Positions 19,412 through 28,013 of a stretch of 64,000 bases of DNA are shown piece by piece; the first letter of the stretch is position 1, and each line of letters opens with the position of its first letter. This DNA is from Actinorugispora endophytica (GTDB taxonomy: Bacteria; Actinomycetota; Actinomycetes; Streptosporangiales; Streptosporangiaceae): positions 1-64,000 of the forward strand of contig NZ_SNYN01000019.1 in NCBI RefSeq assembly GCF_004363075.1, given 5' to 3'. Under the pieces are notes generated by a model. That model was not told where the DNA came from. It worked only from the letters and a program-made list of their open reading frames with translations, and did not search any database. The position numbers and the translations under genes were made by a program.

Positions 19412-19975
19412 ATGTCAGAACCCGCCCTGCCGCTCGCCCCCGTGCCCCCCGCCCCCCGATCCTTCTGGCGCCCCGAGACGACCGCGCAGGCCCGCGGCGC
19501 GGGCTCCAGGCCGAGCCTCTACGACTGGTCCCGGGAGATCCCCGAGTGGCGCGCCCGTTCCGCTCGCACCGCCGGCCGGCCGTGTCCGGTCCTCGCGGGC
19601 CTCCCGGACCTCGGCGCCGCCGTCCCCGCGAAGCCGGTCCGCTCGGCCCTCGGCGGTCCGCCGCGGTTGACCCGCCGCGGCCGCGTGGTCCTGGTCTCCC
19701 TTCTGGGATCGGCCGCCGCCACCTCCTTCGTCTTCGTTGCGCTGGCCGCCATGGCGATGGGCGCCTCCAGTGCCGGAGCCTCCACCGAGAGCTTCTTCCA
19801 GCTGCCCGAATCCCCCACGGTCGTCGTGGGAGAGGGCGATACGCTGTGGGAGATCGCCGAACGGGCGCGCCCCTTCGAGGACCCGCGCAAGACCGTGGAC
19901 GAGATCGTCGAGATCAACGAACTCCCGGGACCGGTGCTCAAGCCCGGACAGGAACTCCTGCTGCCCGCCTCCTGA
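19412..19975 (+). CDS. LysM-domain membrane protein, SOS-induced cell-division inhibitor candidate
   Basis: A 187-residue protein with a cytoplasmic, Pro/Arg-rich N-terminal 95 residues, one membrane helix (VVLVSLLGSAATSFVFVALA) and an external LysM domain (VVVGEGDTLWEIAERA to LKPGQELLLPA) that should bind peptidoglycan. Position divergent from lexA and upstream of nrdR matches Rv2719c/ChiZ of Mycobacterium and DivS of Corynebacterium, SOS-induced proteins that delay division; YneA of Bacillus is the functional analogue. Two abutting LexA boxes lie just upstream of ATG 19412, which has an AGGGGAAG ribosome site. Function is inferred from synteny and domain layout. Confidence 0.88.
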   Translation: MSEPALPLAPVPPAPRSFWRPETTAQARGAGSRPSLYDWSREIPEWRARSARTAGRPCPVLAGLPDLGAAVPAKPVRSALGGPPRLTRRGRVVLVSLLGSAAATSFVFVALAAMAMGASSAGASTESFFQLPESPTVVVGEGDTLWEIAERARPFEDPRKTVDEIVEINELPGPVLKPGQELLLPAS

Positions 19976-19990
19976 CATCCGGAGGCCGCG

Positions 19991-20045
19991 GACACCACGA
20001 CGCGGACCGGGACGCCAGACGCGTCCCGGTCCGCGTCGTCGTGTC
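19991..20045 (+). terminator. terminator hairpin after the LysM gene
   Basis: Arms 19991-20015 and 20021-20045 pair over 25 bases with a single mismatch and a 5-base loop (CAGAC). It starts 16 bases after the stop and isolates the SOS gene from nrdR. Confidence 0.8.
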
Positions 20046-20110
20046 CGTCCGGCGATGTCCGGCCCGGCTGCCTGGCGATTTGCGACTTGATCGGCTCGGT
20101 CATAGGTTAA

Positions 20111-20125
20111 CCACTACATCTGGTG
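20111..20125. promoter_or_regulatory. candidate NrdR box 1
   Basis: CCACTACATCTGGTG resembles the NrdR-box consensus (acaCwAtatmTwGTGt). Its centre is about 33 bases, roughly three helical turns, from box 2, the spacing typical of paired NrdR boxes. Confidence 0.55.
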
Positions 20126-20144
20126 CCTGCATTGGCGATCCGGT

Positions 20145-20157
20145 CCACAATTTGTGG
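20145..20157. promoter_or_regulatory. candidate NrdR box 2
   Basis: CCACAATTTGTGG is a near-perfect palindrome in the same AT-rich patch upstream of nrdR. It lacks about three bases of a full 16-base box, but phasing with box 1 supports it. Confidence 0.55.
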
Positions 20158-20192
20158 TTTTGGCGACATTCGAGTAGGAGGGGCGAGCGGAC

Positions 20193-20663
20193 ATGCGTTG
20201 TCCCTTCTGTCAGAACCAGGACACCCGGGTGATCGACAGCCGCGCCGCGGAAGAGGGCGCGGCGATCCGCCGCCGCCGCTCGTGCCCGGCGTGCGAGCGG
20301 CGGTTCACCACGCAGGAGACGGTGCTGCTGATGGTGGCCAAGCGGTCCGGCGTCACCGAGCCCTTCTCCCGGAGCAAGATCATCGCGGGAGTGCGCCGGG
20401 CGTGCCAGGGCCGTCCGGTCACCGAGGACGCGCTGGCGGTCCTCGGGCAGCGGGTCGAGGAGGCCGTCCGCGGACGAGGCGCGGCCGAGGTTCCCGCGCA
20501 CGAGATCGGACTGGCCATCCTGGGGCCGCTGCGGGAGCTCGACGAGGTCGCCTACCTGCGCTTCGCGAGCGTCTACCGCAGCTTCGAGTCCGTGGAGGAC
20601 TTCGAGCACGAGATCGCGGGCCTGAGGGCGGACCGGATCGCCTCGCGCGAACCGGGCGAGTAG
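20193..20663 (+). CDS. nrdR: transcriptional repressor NrdR
   Basis: A 156-residue regulator that represses ribonucleotide reductase genes when ATP/dATP occupancy signals sufficient dNTPs. It has an N-terminal zinc ribbon with Cys3/Cys6 and Cys31/Cys34 (MRCPFC ... SCPAC, followed by ERRFTTQE) and an ATP-cone domain from about residue 49 ([19 protein letters not shown]). The length is typical. ATG 20193 follows TAGGAGGGG. It lies about 110 bases upstream of nrdJ on the same strand, the conserved nrdR-nrdJ arrangement, with candidate NrdR boxes in front, so it is probably autoregulated with nrdJ. Confidence 0.97.
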   Translation: MRCPFCQNQDTRVIDSRAAEEGAAIRRRRSCPACERRFTTQETVLLMVAKRSGVTEPFSRSKIIAGVRRACQGRPVTEDALAVLGQRVEEAVRGRGAAEVPAHEIGLAILGPLRELDEVAYLRFASVYRSFESVEDFEHEIAGLRADRIASREPGE

Positions 20664-20770
20664 CGTCCGGAGCGTCGCGTCCGGCGGTCGGGGACGAGAG
20701 GCGCCGCGGGCACGGAACAGACGGGCCTGCAGGGCGCGGACTGGGTACACATCCACACAGGGGAAGCGAA

Positions 20771-23596
20771 ATGACTGAGACGGTGAGCGGCTCTACCACG
20801 CGCAGGGGAAAGGGGGCCCGAAAAGGGCTGAAGATGCGGCGCGTCTTCACCTCGCCCGGAGCGCACCCCTATGACGGGGTCGAGTGGGAGCGCCGGGACG
20901 TCGTCATGACGAACTGGCGCGACGGCTCGGTCAACTTCGAGCAGCGCGGTGTCGAGTTCCCCGCCTCCTGGTCGATGAACGCCACCCAGATCGTCGCCAG
21001 CAAGTACTTCCGCGGCGCGCTGGGCACCTCTCAGCGCGAGTGGAGTCTCAAGCAGCTCGTCGACCGGGTCGTGGGCAAGTACACCGAGACCGGCCGCGAG
21101 CAGGGCTACTTCGCCTCCGACGAGGACGCCGAGGTCTTCGACCACGAGCTCAAGCACGCCCTCGTCCACCAGCTGTTCAGCTTCAACTCGCCGGTCTGGT
21201 TCAACGTCGGCACCGCATCGAAGCAGCAGGTCAGCGCGTGCTTCATCCTCTCCGTGGACGACACCATGGAGTCGATCCTGGACTGGTACAAGGAAGAGGG
21301 GATCATCTTCAAGGGCGGCTCCGGCGCGGGGGTGAACCTCTCGCGGATCCGCTCCAGCAAGGAGCTGCTCTCCTCCGGCGGCGCCGCCTCCGGGCCGGTC
21401 TCGTTCATGCGCGGCGCAGACGCCTCGGCCGGGACCATCAAGTCCGGCGGCGCCACCCGGCGCGCGGCCAAGATGGTCGTCCTGGACGTGGACCACCCCG
21501 ACATCGAGGAGTTCGTGCAGGCCAAGGCGCGCGAGGAGCACAAGATCCGCGCCCTGCGCGACGCGGGCTTCGACGTGGACCTGGGCGGCGCCGACATCGT
21601 CAGCGTCCAGTACCAGAACGCCAACAACTCCGTGCGCGTCTCGGACGCCTTCATGCGCGCGGTGGAGACCGGCTCGGACTTCGGCCTGACCTCCAGGATG
21701 ACCGGCGAGGTCATCGCCACGGTGGACGCCAAGAAGCTCTTCCGCGACATGGCCACGGCCGCCTGGGAGTGCGCCGACCCCGGCATCCAGTACGACGGCA
21801 CCATCCAGGACTGGCACACCAACCCCGAGTCCGGCCGGATCAGCGCGAGCAACCCGTGCAGTGAGTACATGTCGCTGGACGACTCCTCCTGCAACCTGGC
21901 CTCCATCAACCTGATGAAGTTCCTGGCCGACGACAACTCCTTCGACGTGGAGCGGTTCGAGAGGCTCACCGAGCTGATCATCACGGCGATGGACATCTCC
22001 ATCACCTTCGCCGACTTCCCCACCGAGAAGATCGGCGAGACCACCCGGGCCTACCGCCAGCTCGGCATCGGCTACGCCAACCTGGGCGCCCTGCTGATGG
22101 CCACCGGACACGCCTACGACTCCGACGGCGGCCGCGCCGTCGCGGCGGCCGTCACCTCCCTGATGACCGGCACCGCCTACCGGCGCAGCGCCGAACTGGC
22201 CGGGGTGGTCGGCCCCTACGACGGCTACGCCAAGAACGCCGACGCCCACAAGCGCGTCATGCGCAAGCACGCCGCGGCCAACGACGACCTGCGCGTCGTC
22301 GGGGCGATGGAGAAGCCCATCCACCAGGCCGCCACCCGCGCCTGGCAGGAGGGCCTCGGGATCGGCGAGAAGAACGGCTGGCGCAACGCCCAGGCGTCGC
22401 TCCTGGCCCCCACCGGAACCATCGGCTTCATGATGGACTGCGACACCACCGGCATCGAACCGGACTTCTCGCTGGTCAAGTTCAAGAAGCTGGTCGGCGG
22501 CGGATCCATGCAGATCGTCAACCAGGGCGTCCCCCGGGCGCTGCGCAACCTCGGGTACCACGACGAGCAGGTCGAGGCGATCGTCGAGTACGTGTCCGAG
22601 CACGGCCACGTGGTGGACGCGCCGGGGCTCAAGAGCGAGCACTACGAGGTCTTCGACTGCGCGATGGGCAAGCGCTACATCAAGCCCATGGGCCACGTGG
22701 AGATGATGGCGGCGGTCCAGCCGTTCCTGTCCGGGGCGATCTCCAAGACCGTGAACGTCCCCGAAGAGGCCACCGTCGAGGACTTCGAGCACATCTACTT
22801 CCAGGGCTGGAAGCTGGGGCTCAAGGCGCTCGCGGTGTACCGGGACAACTGCAAGGTCGGCCAGCCGCTGTCCACCGGCAAGTCCGAGGAGAAGAAGGAG
22901 CCGGCGGCCGCGCCCGAGCCCAAGGTGATCGAGACCAACCGCCCGGTCCGGCGCCGGCTGCCCAAGAAGCGGCCGAGCCAGACGGTGTCCTTCGCCGTCG
23001 GCGGCGCCGAGGGGTACATCACCGCCGGGTCCTACCCCGACGACGGCCTCGGCGAGGTCTTCATGAAGCTGGGCAAGCAGGGGTCGACCCTGGCCGGGAT
23101 CATGGACGCCTTCTCCATCGCGATCTCCATCGCCCTGCAGTACGGGGTGCCGCTGGAGACCTACGTCGAGAAGTTCACCAACATGCGGTTCGAGCCGGCC
23201 GGGATGACCGACGACCCCGACATCCGGATGGCCCAGTCGGTGGTGGACTACATCTTCCGCCGCCTGGCGCTGGACTACCTGCCCTACGAGGAGCGCGCGG
23301 CCCTGGGCGTGTTCTCCGCGGAGGAGCGCGCCGGCCAGGTCTCGGGCGAGGACTCCACCCAGGTCGCGGCCCAGGTCGAGTCCTACGCCCAGTCCGCCCC
23401 GGTCACCGAGGGCGAGGCCGGGAGCGGGGCCGGGGCCGCTCCGGCCGGGACGGCGCACGACACCGTCGAGCTGATCGAGCTCAAGCAGGGCTTCGTCGCG
23501 GACGCCCCGCTGTGCGTCAACTGCGGGACCAAGATGCGCCCGTCGGGCAGCTGCTACGCCTGCGAGGGCTGCGGCTCGACCAGCGGCTGCAGCTAG
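20771..23596 (+). CDS. nrdJ: vitamin B12-dependent ribonucleotide reductase, class II
   Basis: A 941-residue adenosylcobalamin-dependent enzyme that reduces ribonucleotides to deoxyribonucleotides in the cytosol. Visible are FNSPVWFNVG, the redox cysteine region QVSACFILS, GGSGAGVNLS, NPCSEYMSLDDSSCNLASIN (radical cysteine loop), LLAPTGTIGFMMDCDTTGIEPDF, and EVFDCAMGKRYIKP with the partner cysteine. The C-terminus has a Cys-rich tail (CVNCGTKM, CYACEGCGSTSGCS) for re-reduction by thioredoxin-like partners. A Lys/Pro-rich linker (EKKEPAAAPEPK) precedes the C-terminal domain. ATG 20771 follows GGGGAAGCG. No cobalamin riboswitch was seen upstream. Confidence 0.97.
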   Translation: MTETVSGSTTRRGKGARKGLKMRRVFTSPGAHPYDGVEWERRDVVMTNWRDGSVNFEQRGVEFPASWSMNATQIVASKYFRGALGTSQREWSLKQLVDRVVGKYTETGREQGYFASDEDAEVFDHELKHALVHQLFSFNSPVWFNVGTASKQQVSACFILSVDDTMESILDWYKEEGIIFKGGSGAGVNLSRIRSSKELLSSGGAASGPVSFMRGADASAGTIKSGGATRRAAKMVVLDVDHPDIEEFVQAKAREEHKIRALRDAGFDVDLGGADIVSVQYQNANNSVRVSDAFMRAVETGSDFGLTSRMTGEVIATVDAKKLFRDMATAAWECADPGIQYDGTIQDWHTNPESGRISASNPCSEYMSLDDSSCNLASINLMKFLADDNSFDVERFERLTELIITAMDISITFADFPTEKIGETTRAYRQLGIGYANLGALLMATGHAYDSDGGRAVAAAVTSLMTGTAYRRSAELAGVVGPYDGYAKNADAHKRVMRKHAAANDDLRVVGAMEKPIHQAATRAWQEGLGIGEKNGWRNAQASLLAPTGTIGFMMDCDTTGIEPDFSLVKFKKLVGGGSMQIVNQGVPRALRNLGYHDEQVEAIVEYVSEHGHVVDAPGLKSEHYEVFDCAMGKRYIKPMGHVEMMAAVQPFLSGAISKTVNVPEEATVEDFEHIYFQGWKLGLKALAVYRDNCKVGQPLSTGKSEEKKEPAAAPEPKVIETNRPVRRRLPKKRPSQTVSFAVGGAEGYITAGSYPDDGLGEVFMKLGKQGSTLAGIMDAFSIAISIALQYGVPLETYVEKFTNMRFEPAGMTDDPDIRMAQSVVDYIFRRLALDYLPYEERAALGVFSAEERAGQVSGEDSTQVAAQVESYAQSAPVTEGEAGSGAGAAPAGTAHDTVELIELKQGFVADAPLCVNCGTKMRPSGSCYACEGCGSTSGCS

Positions 23597-23631
23597 TCGC
23601 GGACGCCCGTCCCCGAGAGGGCGGTTCCGGA

Positions 23632-23658
23632 GCGAGGGCCCGCTGTGCGGGCCCTCGC
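23632..23658 (+). terminator. nrdJ terminator hairpin
   Basis: Perfect 12-base arms GCGAGGGCCCGC and its complement around a TGT loop, 35 bases after the nrdJ stop, followed by CTTCC. Confidence 0.8.
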
Positions 23659-23721
23659 CTTCCGAGTCGGTGGACGACGTGCCGCCTCGACACGGTGTCG
23701 CCGCGGCTCCGCCAACAGTGA

Positions 23722-23738
23722 AAGTACGTGACGTACTT
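23722..23738. promoter_or_regulatory. candidate toxin-antitoxin operator
   Basis: AAGTACGTGACGTACTT is a perfect 7-3-7 inverted repeat with two GTAC cores, 46 bases upstream of the antitoxin ATG. YefM-type antitoxins are known to bind palindromes with TGTACA cores. Confidence 0.5.
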
Positions 23739-23784
23739 CTCCCTCGGTGGCAGGGTGGTGGTACGCCCCTGTGGAGGTATCGCC

Positions 23785-24198
23785 ATGACGGCCGTGCACT
23801 ATGACAGTTACACCGAAGCGCGCGCATCTCAAGGCGCTCCTGGACGCGGCGGAAAGAGGCCGGGTCGCCACGGTGCGCCGCGATTCGGCCAGAACCGCCG
23901 TGGTGGACGTCGAGAGGCTGCGCCACTATCTCGCAATGGTCAGCCCGTCCCGCGCGCAGGTGGTAGCCGAGGCCGGGGGATGGTCCGTCTTCGTCCCGGG
24001 TTTCCCGTTGCCGCGGACGGAGCGTCCTTCGACGGGGCGCTCACCGAAATGGTCGACGCCCTGCGGGAATACGCGGAGGACTGGCAGGACCGCCTGCTCG
24101 ACGCGCCCAACCACCGCGAGAACTGGGGACTGGTCCAGCTGATCAGCCTCAGCAGCGATGAGCAGCTGCGGGACTGGCTGGTGAGGAAGGCGCGGTGA
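23785..24198 (+). pseudogene. Phd/YefM-family antitoxin with two compensating frameshifts
   Basis: The start ATG 23785 has a GTGGAGGT ribosome site. Translation begins in family style, MTAVHYDSYTEAR, but the conserved core (HLKALLDAAERGRVATVRRDS through GGWSVFVPGF) lies in another frame from 23825 to about 24004. The C-terminal part (PVAADGASFDGALTEMVDAL onwards to DWLVRKAR) is back in the first frame. The shifts sit at a GCGCGCGC run (23818-23825), as if 2 bases were lost, and at GGGTTTC (23998-24004), as if 1 base were lost or the ribosome slipped -1. The first frame stays open throughout, so an automatic caller would report an intact 137-residue protein with about 60 nonsense residues in the middle. 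Sequencing indels, a decayed gene and recoding are all possible. Confidence 0.75.
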
Positions 24199-24620
24199 CC
24201 TGGCCGCGACCCACACGCGAGGATCACCACCGTTTCTGTGAGGTGGAAGGATGGCGGCCGGTGCGCGATGCCCGTGGTCGTACGGGCACTCATCACATCA
24301 CTTACCAGTCGGATCTACCGGACGGTCGGATCCTGGGGACCCGGGTGTCCCGGCCCGCGGATCGAACCGACTACGGCAGGCGTATGTGGGCGCCTGTCCT
24401 CCGGGACCAACTCGACGTCGACGAAGCCGCGTTCTGGGCGTGTGTCCGGGACGGAACCGCTCCTGACCGAGGAGTGCCCGTCCCGCCTGCGGACGCCCTG
24501 CCCGCCGACCTGGTCCACCTGCTGATCTCCAGGCTCGGTCTCCGCGAGACCGAGGTCGCGGGGATGAGCAGGGAGGAGGCGGTCGGCAGGCTCCAACGGC
24601 ACTGGTCGGGGGGCGGTTGA
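24195..24620 (+). CDS. probable type II toxin partner of the antitoxin
   Basis: A 141-residue protein starting at GTG 24195, overlapping the antitoxin stop by 4 bases (GTGA). The fold is not obvious. A central beta-rich region (GTHHITYQSDLPDGRILGTRVS) recalls short mRNA-interferase-like toxins, and actinobacterial homologues beside Phd-like antitoxins are often labelled cytotoxic translational repressors. The C-terminal half is helical and acidic (DLVHLLISRLGLRETEV). The overlap implies translational coupling to the antitoxin, which matters because that antitoxin is frameshifted: if unrepaired, the toxin should be inactive or independently neutralised. Confidence 0.7.
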   Translation: MTWPRPTREDHHRFCEVEGWRPVRDARGRTGTHHITYQSDLPDGRILGTRVSRPADRTDYGRRMWAPVLRDQLDVDEAAFWACVRDGTAPDRGVPVPPADALPADLVHLLISRLGLRETEVAGMSREEAVGRLQRHWSGGG

Positions 24621-24640
24621 GCCGGAGAGCCCGGGAAACG

Positions 24641-24668
24641 AGGGCGGGAGGGGTGCCCCTCCCGCCCT
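24641..24668 (+). terminator. terminator after the toxin gene
   Basis: Perfect 13-base arms AGGGCGGGAGGGG and its complement around TG, followed by a short T-run (CCCTTTCCG), 21 bases after the toxin stop. Confidence 0.8.
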
Positions 24669-24843
24669 TTCCGCTGTCGGAGGGAGGCGGACGGGCAACG
24701 GACGTCCGTTTTCGGGCCCTCCAAATGTCCGTATTGGTGTGGGAGGATTCCAGGACTTCCGGCCAGGGGCGACGGAACCGCGGCTCGGCGGGGCGCGTCC
24801 GACTGGCAGGCAATGAGTGCTGGAACGTAAGGAGTCCTCGCCT

Positions 24844-26544
24844 ATGTCCTTTGCGCAGACCGTGCGCGGGGCCGCGAGCGCGGTCGCCCAGGGTGGCGAT
24901 CCGCGCCAGGCGGTCACCGACGCCGTCGGACGGGCCACGAACGAGTTCGGGCTCGACCCGGGCGACTTCCTGGCCGCACGCGACCAGGGTGCCTCGGTGG
25001 GCACCCGGATCGAGCAGCAGACCTCCTCGCTGAACAGCGCGGGCGAGGTCCTGAACCGGAGCAAGTTCGAGCAGGACCGGGGCGGGCCGGTGCACGTCAT
25101 CTCGCCGATGGTGATCCCGCGCGGGCGCACCGCCGCGGCGATGCTCCCCGTGATCCTGCTGGTGGTCCTGGGCGTGCTCGGCACGGCCTTCACGTGGCTG
25201 ATCCCCGGAGCCACGATGATGTTCTTCGGACCGCACTACTGGGTGCTGGTCGCGCTCATCGCGGCCTTCCTGTGGTGGCGCCAGGGCATGGTCATGGTCC
25301 CCGACGGCTGCCAGGCGCTGATCACCAAGTTCGGCAAGCTGGAGCAGGTCGTCGGCCCGGGCCGGGTCACCCTGTTCAACCCGTGGAAGCGGGTCTCCTA
25401 CATCGTCAACACGACCCGGGAGTACCCGTTCAACGCGCCGATCCGCGAGGCGCCGACCAAGAGCGGCGTCCAGGCCTCGGTGGACCTGTTCCTGCAGTTC
25501 CGGATCGAGCACCCGCAGGAGTTCATCTTCACGCTGGGCGCGGTGCAGGGCTTCCAGGACAAGCTGAACAACGCCATCAGCGAGACCACCCGGAGCCTCA
25601 TCTACGACCAGCAGGCGTCGGACATCTACGACCTGGTGGGCGAGAACACCGCCCGGCTGCTGGACCAGCTCAACCAGCAGTTCCTCCCCGCGGTGCGGCT
25701 GACCAACGCCAACATCACGCACGCCGAGCCGTCCAGCCAGGAGTACCGCATGGACCTGGCGGCCCCCGAGATGGTGCGGGTGGCCAAGGAGGCCTACACG
25801 TACGAGTACCAGCTCCAGCTGCGCAAGGAGCAGAACGAGGGCGACCTCAACAAGGAGCTCGCCTCCCTGAACGAGACGCTCTCGGCGATCCAGGCCGACA
25901 TCGCCCAGTACCAGGCGCAGATGGACACGGCCCTGGAGCGCGAGACCAACCGGGCCAACGCGCTGGCCCGCCAGCGCTTCGTCGAGGCCGAGAGCACCGC
26001 GCAGGCCAACGCCGCGCTGCTGGAGGCGCAGGCGCTGGACATCAGGGCGGTCAGCGCCGCCGACGCGCCCGAGATCCTCAACTACCGCTTCCAGCAGGAC
26101 CTGCTGGACAAGCTGGAGTCGGTGGCGGACAGCCTGCCCCAGGTGGTGCAGATCGGCGACGGCGCCGAGAGCATCAACTTCCTGGAGGTGGCCCGCCAGA
26201 TCATCGGCAGCACCGACGAGGAGCTGTTCTCCGACCAGGACATGGCGGCCGTCCGCGCGCGGCTGTCCGAGATCGAGGCGCGCATCCTCTCCCGGGAGGC
26301 CGAGATCACCGCGCTGCTGGAGGAGGAGGACGGGGCGCCCGACCGGTCCGAGCACGACGAGGACCCCGGCGCGGACCGGATCGAGGAGATCCGCCAGTCG
26401 GTCTCGGACGAGGCCATCGACCAGCGGCTCAACGAGGCGGCGGAGCAGTCCGCCTCCCAGGCGCAGGCGGAACCCCCGCAGCCGTGGCCCGACGCGCCGA
26501 CCCGGAGCGGTCAGGCCGGACCCTACGAGCAGGGAGGACAGTAG
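24844..26544 (+). CDS. SPFH/band-7 domain membrane protein 1
   Basis: A 566-residue flotillin/stomatin-superfamily protein. After about 100 soluble residues come two hydrophobic helices (about 101-121 and 128-147). The SPFH domain then starts at VPDGCQALITKFGKLEQVVGPGRVTLFNPWK, followed by a long coiled-coil-prone stretch (QLQLRKEQNEGDLNKELASLNETL, QMDTALERETNRANALARQRF) and an acidic tail. Such proteins oligomerise at the membrane and organise lipid microdomains or proteases. ATG 24844 has an AAGGAG site. The next gene starts directly after this stop and encodes a second SPFH protein, so the two probably form hetero-oligomers. Confidence 0.85.
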   Translation: MSFAQTVRGAASAVAQGGDPRQAVTDAVGRATNEFGLDPGDFLAARDQGASVGTRIEQQTSSLNSAGEVLNRSKFEQDRGGPVHVISPMVIPRGRTAAAMLPVILLVVLGVLGTAFTWLIPGATMMFFGPHYWVLVALIAAFLWWRQGMVMVPDGCQALITKFGKLEQVVGPGRVTLFNPWKRVSYIVNTTREYPFNAPIREAPTKSGVQASVDLFLQFRIEHPQEFIFTLGAVQGFQDKLNNAISETTRSLIYDQQASDIYDLVGENTARLLDQLNQQFLPAVRLTNANITHAEPSSQEYRMDLAAPEMVRVAKEAYTYEYQLQLRKEQNEGDLNKELASLNETLSAIQADIAQYQAQMDTALERETNRANALARQRFVEAESTAQANAALLEAQALDIRAVSAADAPEILNYRFQQDLLDKLESVADSLPQVVQIGDGAESINFLEVARQIIGSTDEELFSDQDMAAVRARLSEIEARILSREAEITALLEEEDGAPDRSEHDEDPGADRIEEIRQSVSDEAIDQRLNEAAEQSASQAQAEPPQPWPDAPTRSGQAGPYEQGGQ

Positions 26545-27999
26545 ATGAGCCAGCCGGTACCCGGCCGCGGTTCCTCCAACATCAAGGAGTCGCTCGCCTC
26601 GTGGGGCGACATCGCCCAGCTGCTGCGCGGCGGTGACCAGGGCTCCCTGGTCCCCGTCGTCATCCCCAAGGACAGCCGCGGCCTCAAGTGGATGACCCTG
26701 GTCTGGATCGGGCTGTACCTGATCCTGACCGCGCTCGTCTCGGTGCTGGTGGCGGACGGCGTCATGGGCGCGATCGTCGCGGTCCCGGCGCTGCTGTTCG
26801 GCGTCGTCGCCATGCTGCTGGCGCTGCTGTGGTGGTGGCGCTCGGCCATCGTGGAGATCGAGCAGGGCACCACCGGGGTGCTCACCAAGTTCGGCGCCGT
26901 GGTCGACGAGCTCGGCCCGGGGCGGCACTACCTGTGGCACCCGTGGACGCGGGTGGACTTCGTGGTGGACACCTCGACCGAGATCCCCTACAACGCTCCT
27001 GTGCTGGCCTGCCCGACCAAGGAGAACGTGCCGCTCAAGTCGATCGAGTTCTTCCTCAAGTTCAAGATCACGAACGCGGTCTCCTTCGTGCGCGCCATCG
27101 GCGCCAGCAACTTCGACCTGGTGCTGTCCAACGCGGTGCAGGACGCCATCCGCCAGCGCAGCCGCATGGTGCAGACCGAGAACGCCTACGACCTGCGCGG
27201 CTCGGACGTCGCCGACATGCAGACGCTGCTGAACCGCCAGCTCAGCCGGTACGGCGTGCAGATCATGGGCTGCAACATCCCCGACGTGCAGCTGCCCAAC
27301 CAGTACCAGCAGCACCTGTCCACCCGCGAGCGGGTGGCCAAGGAGCTGGTCGCCTACGAGCAGGAGTGGGAGCTCACCCGCAAGCGCCGCATCGACACGC
27401 TCCTGATGGACATCGAGCGGTCCAAGAAGACCCGCGACGCCAAGATCGTCGAGGTCAGCGCGGCCCTGAACCGGGCCCGCAAGGACGTCGCGCAGATGCT
27501 GGAGGAGCAGGAGACCGAGGCGCAGCGGGTGCGCTACGAGATCGAGACGCAGGGCCGGGCCGACCTGGTGGCCGCCACCAACGAGGCCACCGCCCAGCGC
27601 CGGCTCGCCACCTCCTACCGTGACAACCGCGCGATGCTCCAGTACGAGCTGGCCCGTCGCAGGCTGGACGTGGGGGCCAAGCTCGCCGAGCACGCGCCGC
27701 CCCCGGTGGTGGTGCGCACCGACTCGGGGTCGGGGGACACCTCGGCGCTGTCGACGCTGCTGCTCGCGCAGCTGCTGCCCGGGATCGGGGACCGGCGCTC
27801 GCGGGGCGGGGCCGACGGCGGCAGGGCCGCTCTCGCGGGCGGTGCCGCGGACGCGTTCCAGCAGGCCCAGGGCGCGGTGGCCGCCGCGGCCCAGCGCCAG
27901 CAGGAGCTTCAGGAGCAGTACGCCGACGACCAGCGCCAGGCGATGCAGCAGCAGTTCCAGCAGGGGGAGGGGTACGGCGGCCGCAAGGGTCGCCGCTGA
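26545..27999 (+). CDS. SPFH/band-7 domain membrane protein 2
   Basis: A 484-residue paralogue of the upstream protein, beginning at ATG 26545 immediately after its TAG. Two membrane helices (about 48-70 and 74-97) precede the SPFH domain (IEQGTTGVLTKFGAVVDELGPGRHYLWHPW cut at both ends). Charged helices follow (RKRRIDTLLMDIERSKKTRDAKIVEV, LEEQETEAQRVRYEIETQG), ending in a Gly/Gln-rich tail (QQELQEQYADDQRQAMQQQF). Lack of spacing implies translational coupling. No NfeD-type protease partner, commonly paired with bacterial flotillins, is visible nearby. The function is unknown beyond membrane scaffolding. Confidence 0.85.
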   Translation: MSQPVPGRGSSNIKESLASWGDIAQLLRGGDQGSLVPVVIPKDSRGLKWMTLVWIGLYLILTALVSVLVADGVMGAIVAVPALLFGVVAMLLALLWWWRSAIVEIEQGTTGVLTKFGAVVDELGPGRHYLWHPWTRVDFVVDTSTEIPYNAPVLACPTKENVPLKSIEFFLKFKITNAVSFVRAIGASNFDLVLSNAVQDAIRQRSRMVQTENAYDLRGSDVADMQTLLNRQLSRYGVQIMGCNIPDVQLPNQYQQHLSTRERVAKELVAYEQEWELTRKRRIDTLLMDIERSKKTRDAKIVEVSAALNRARKDVAQMLEEQETEAQRVRYEIETQGRADLVAATNEATAQRRLATSYRDNRAMLQYELARRRLDVGAKLAEHAPPPVVVRTDSGSGDTSALSTLLLAQLLPGIGDRRSRGGADGGRAALAGGAADAFQQAQGAVAAAAQRQQELQEQYADDQRQAMQQQFQQGEGYGGRKGRR

Positions 28000-28013
28000 T
28001 CCCCGCCGGACAC

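Noticed and set aside
20573-23926. 1117-codon minus-strand frame opposite nrdJ
   Set aside because: Antisense shadow: it overlaps nrdR, nrdJ and the antitoxin, and has His/Gly/Asp-rich random composition.
24298-27693. 1131-codon minus-strand frame opposite the SPFH genes
   Set aside because: Shadow of two well-supported SPFH genes; no ribosome site or domain.
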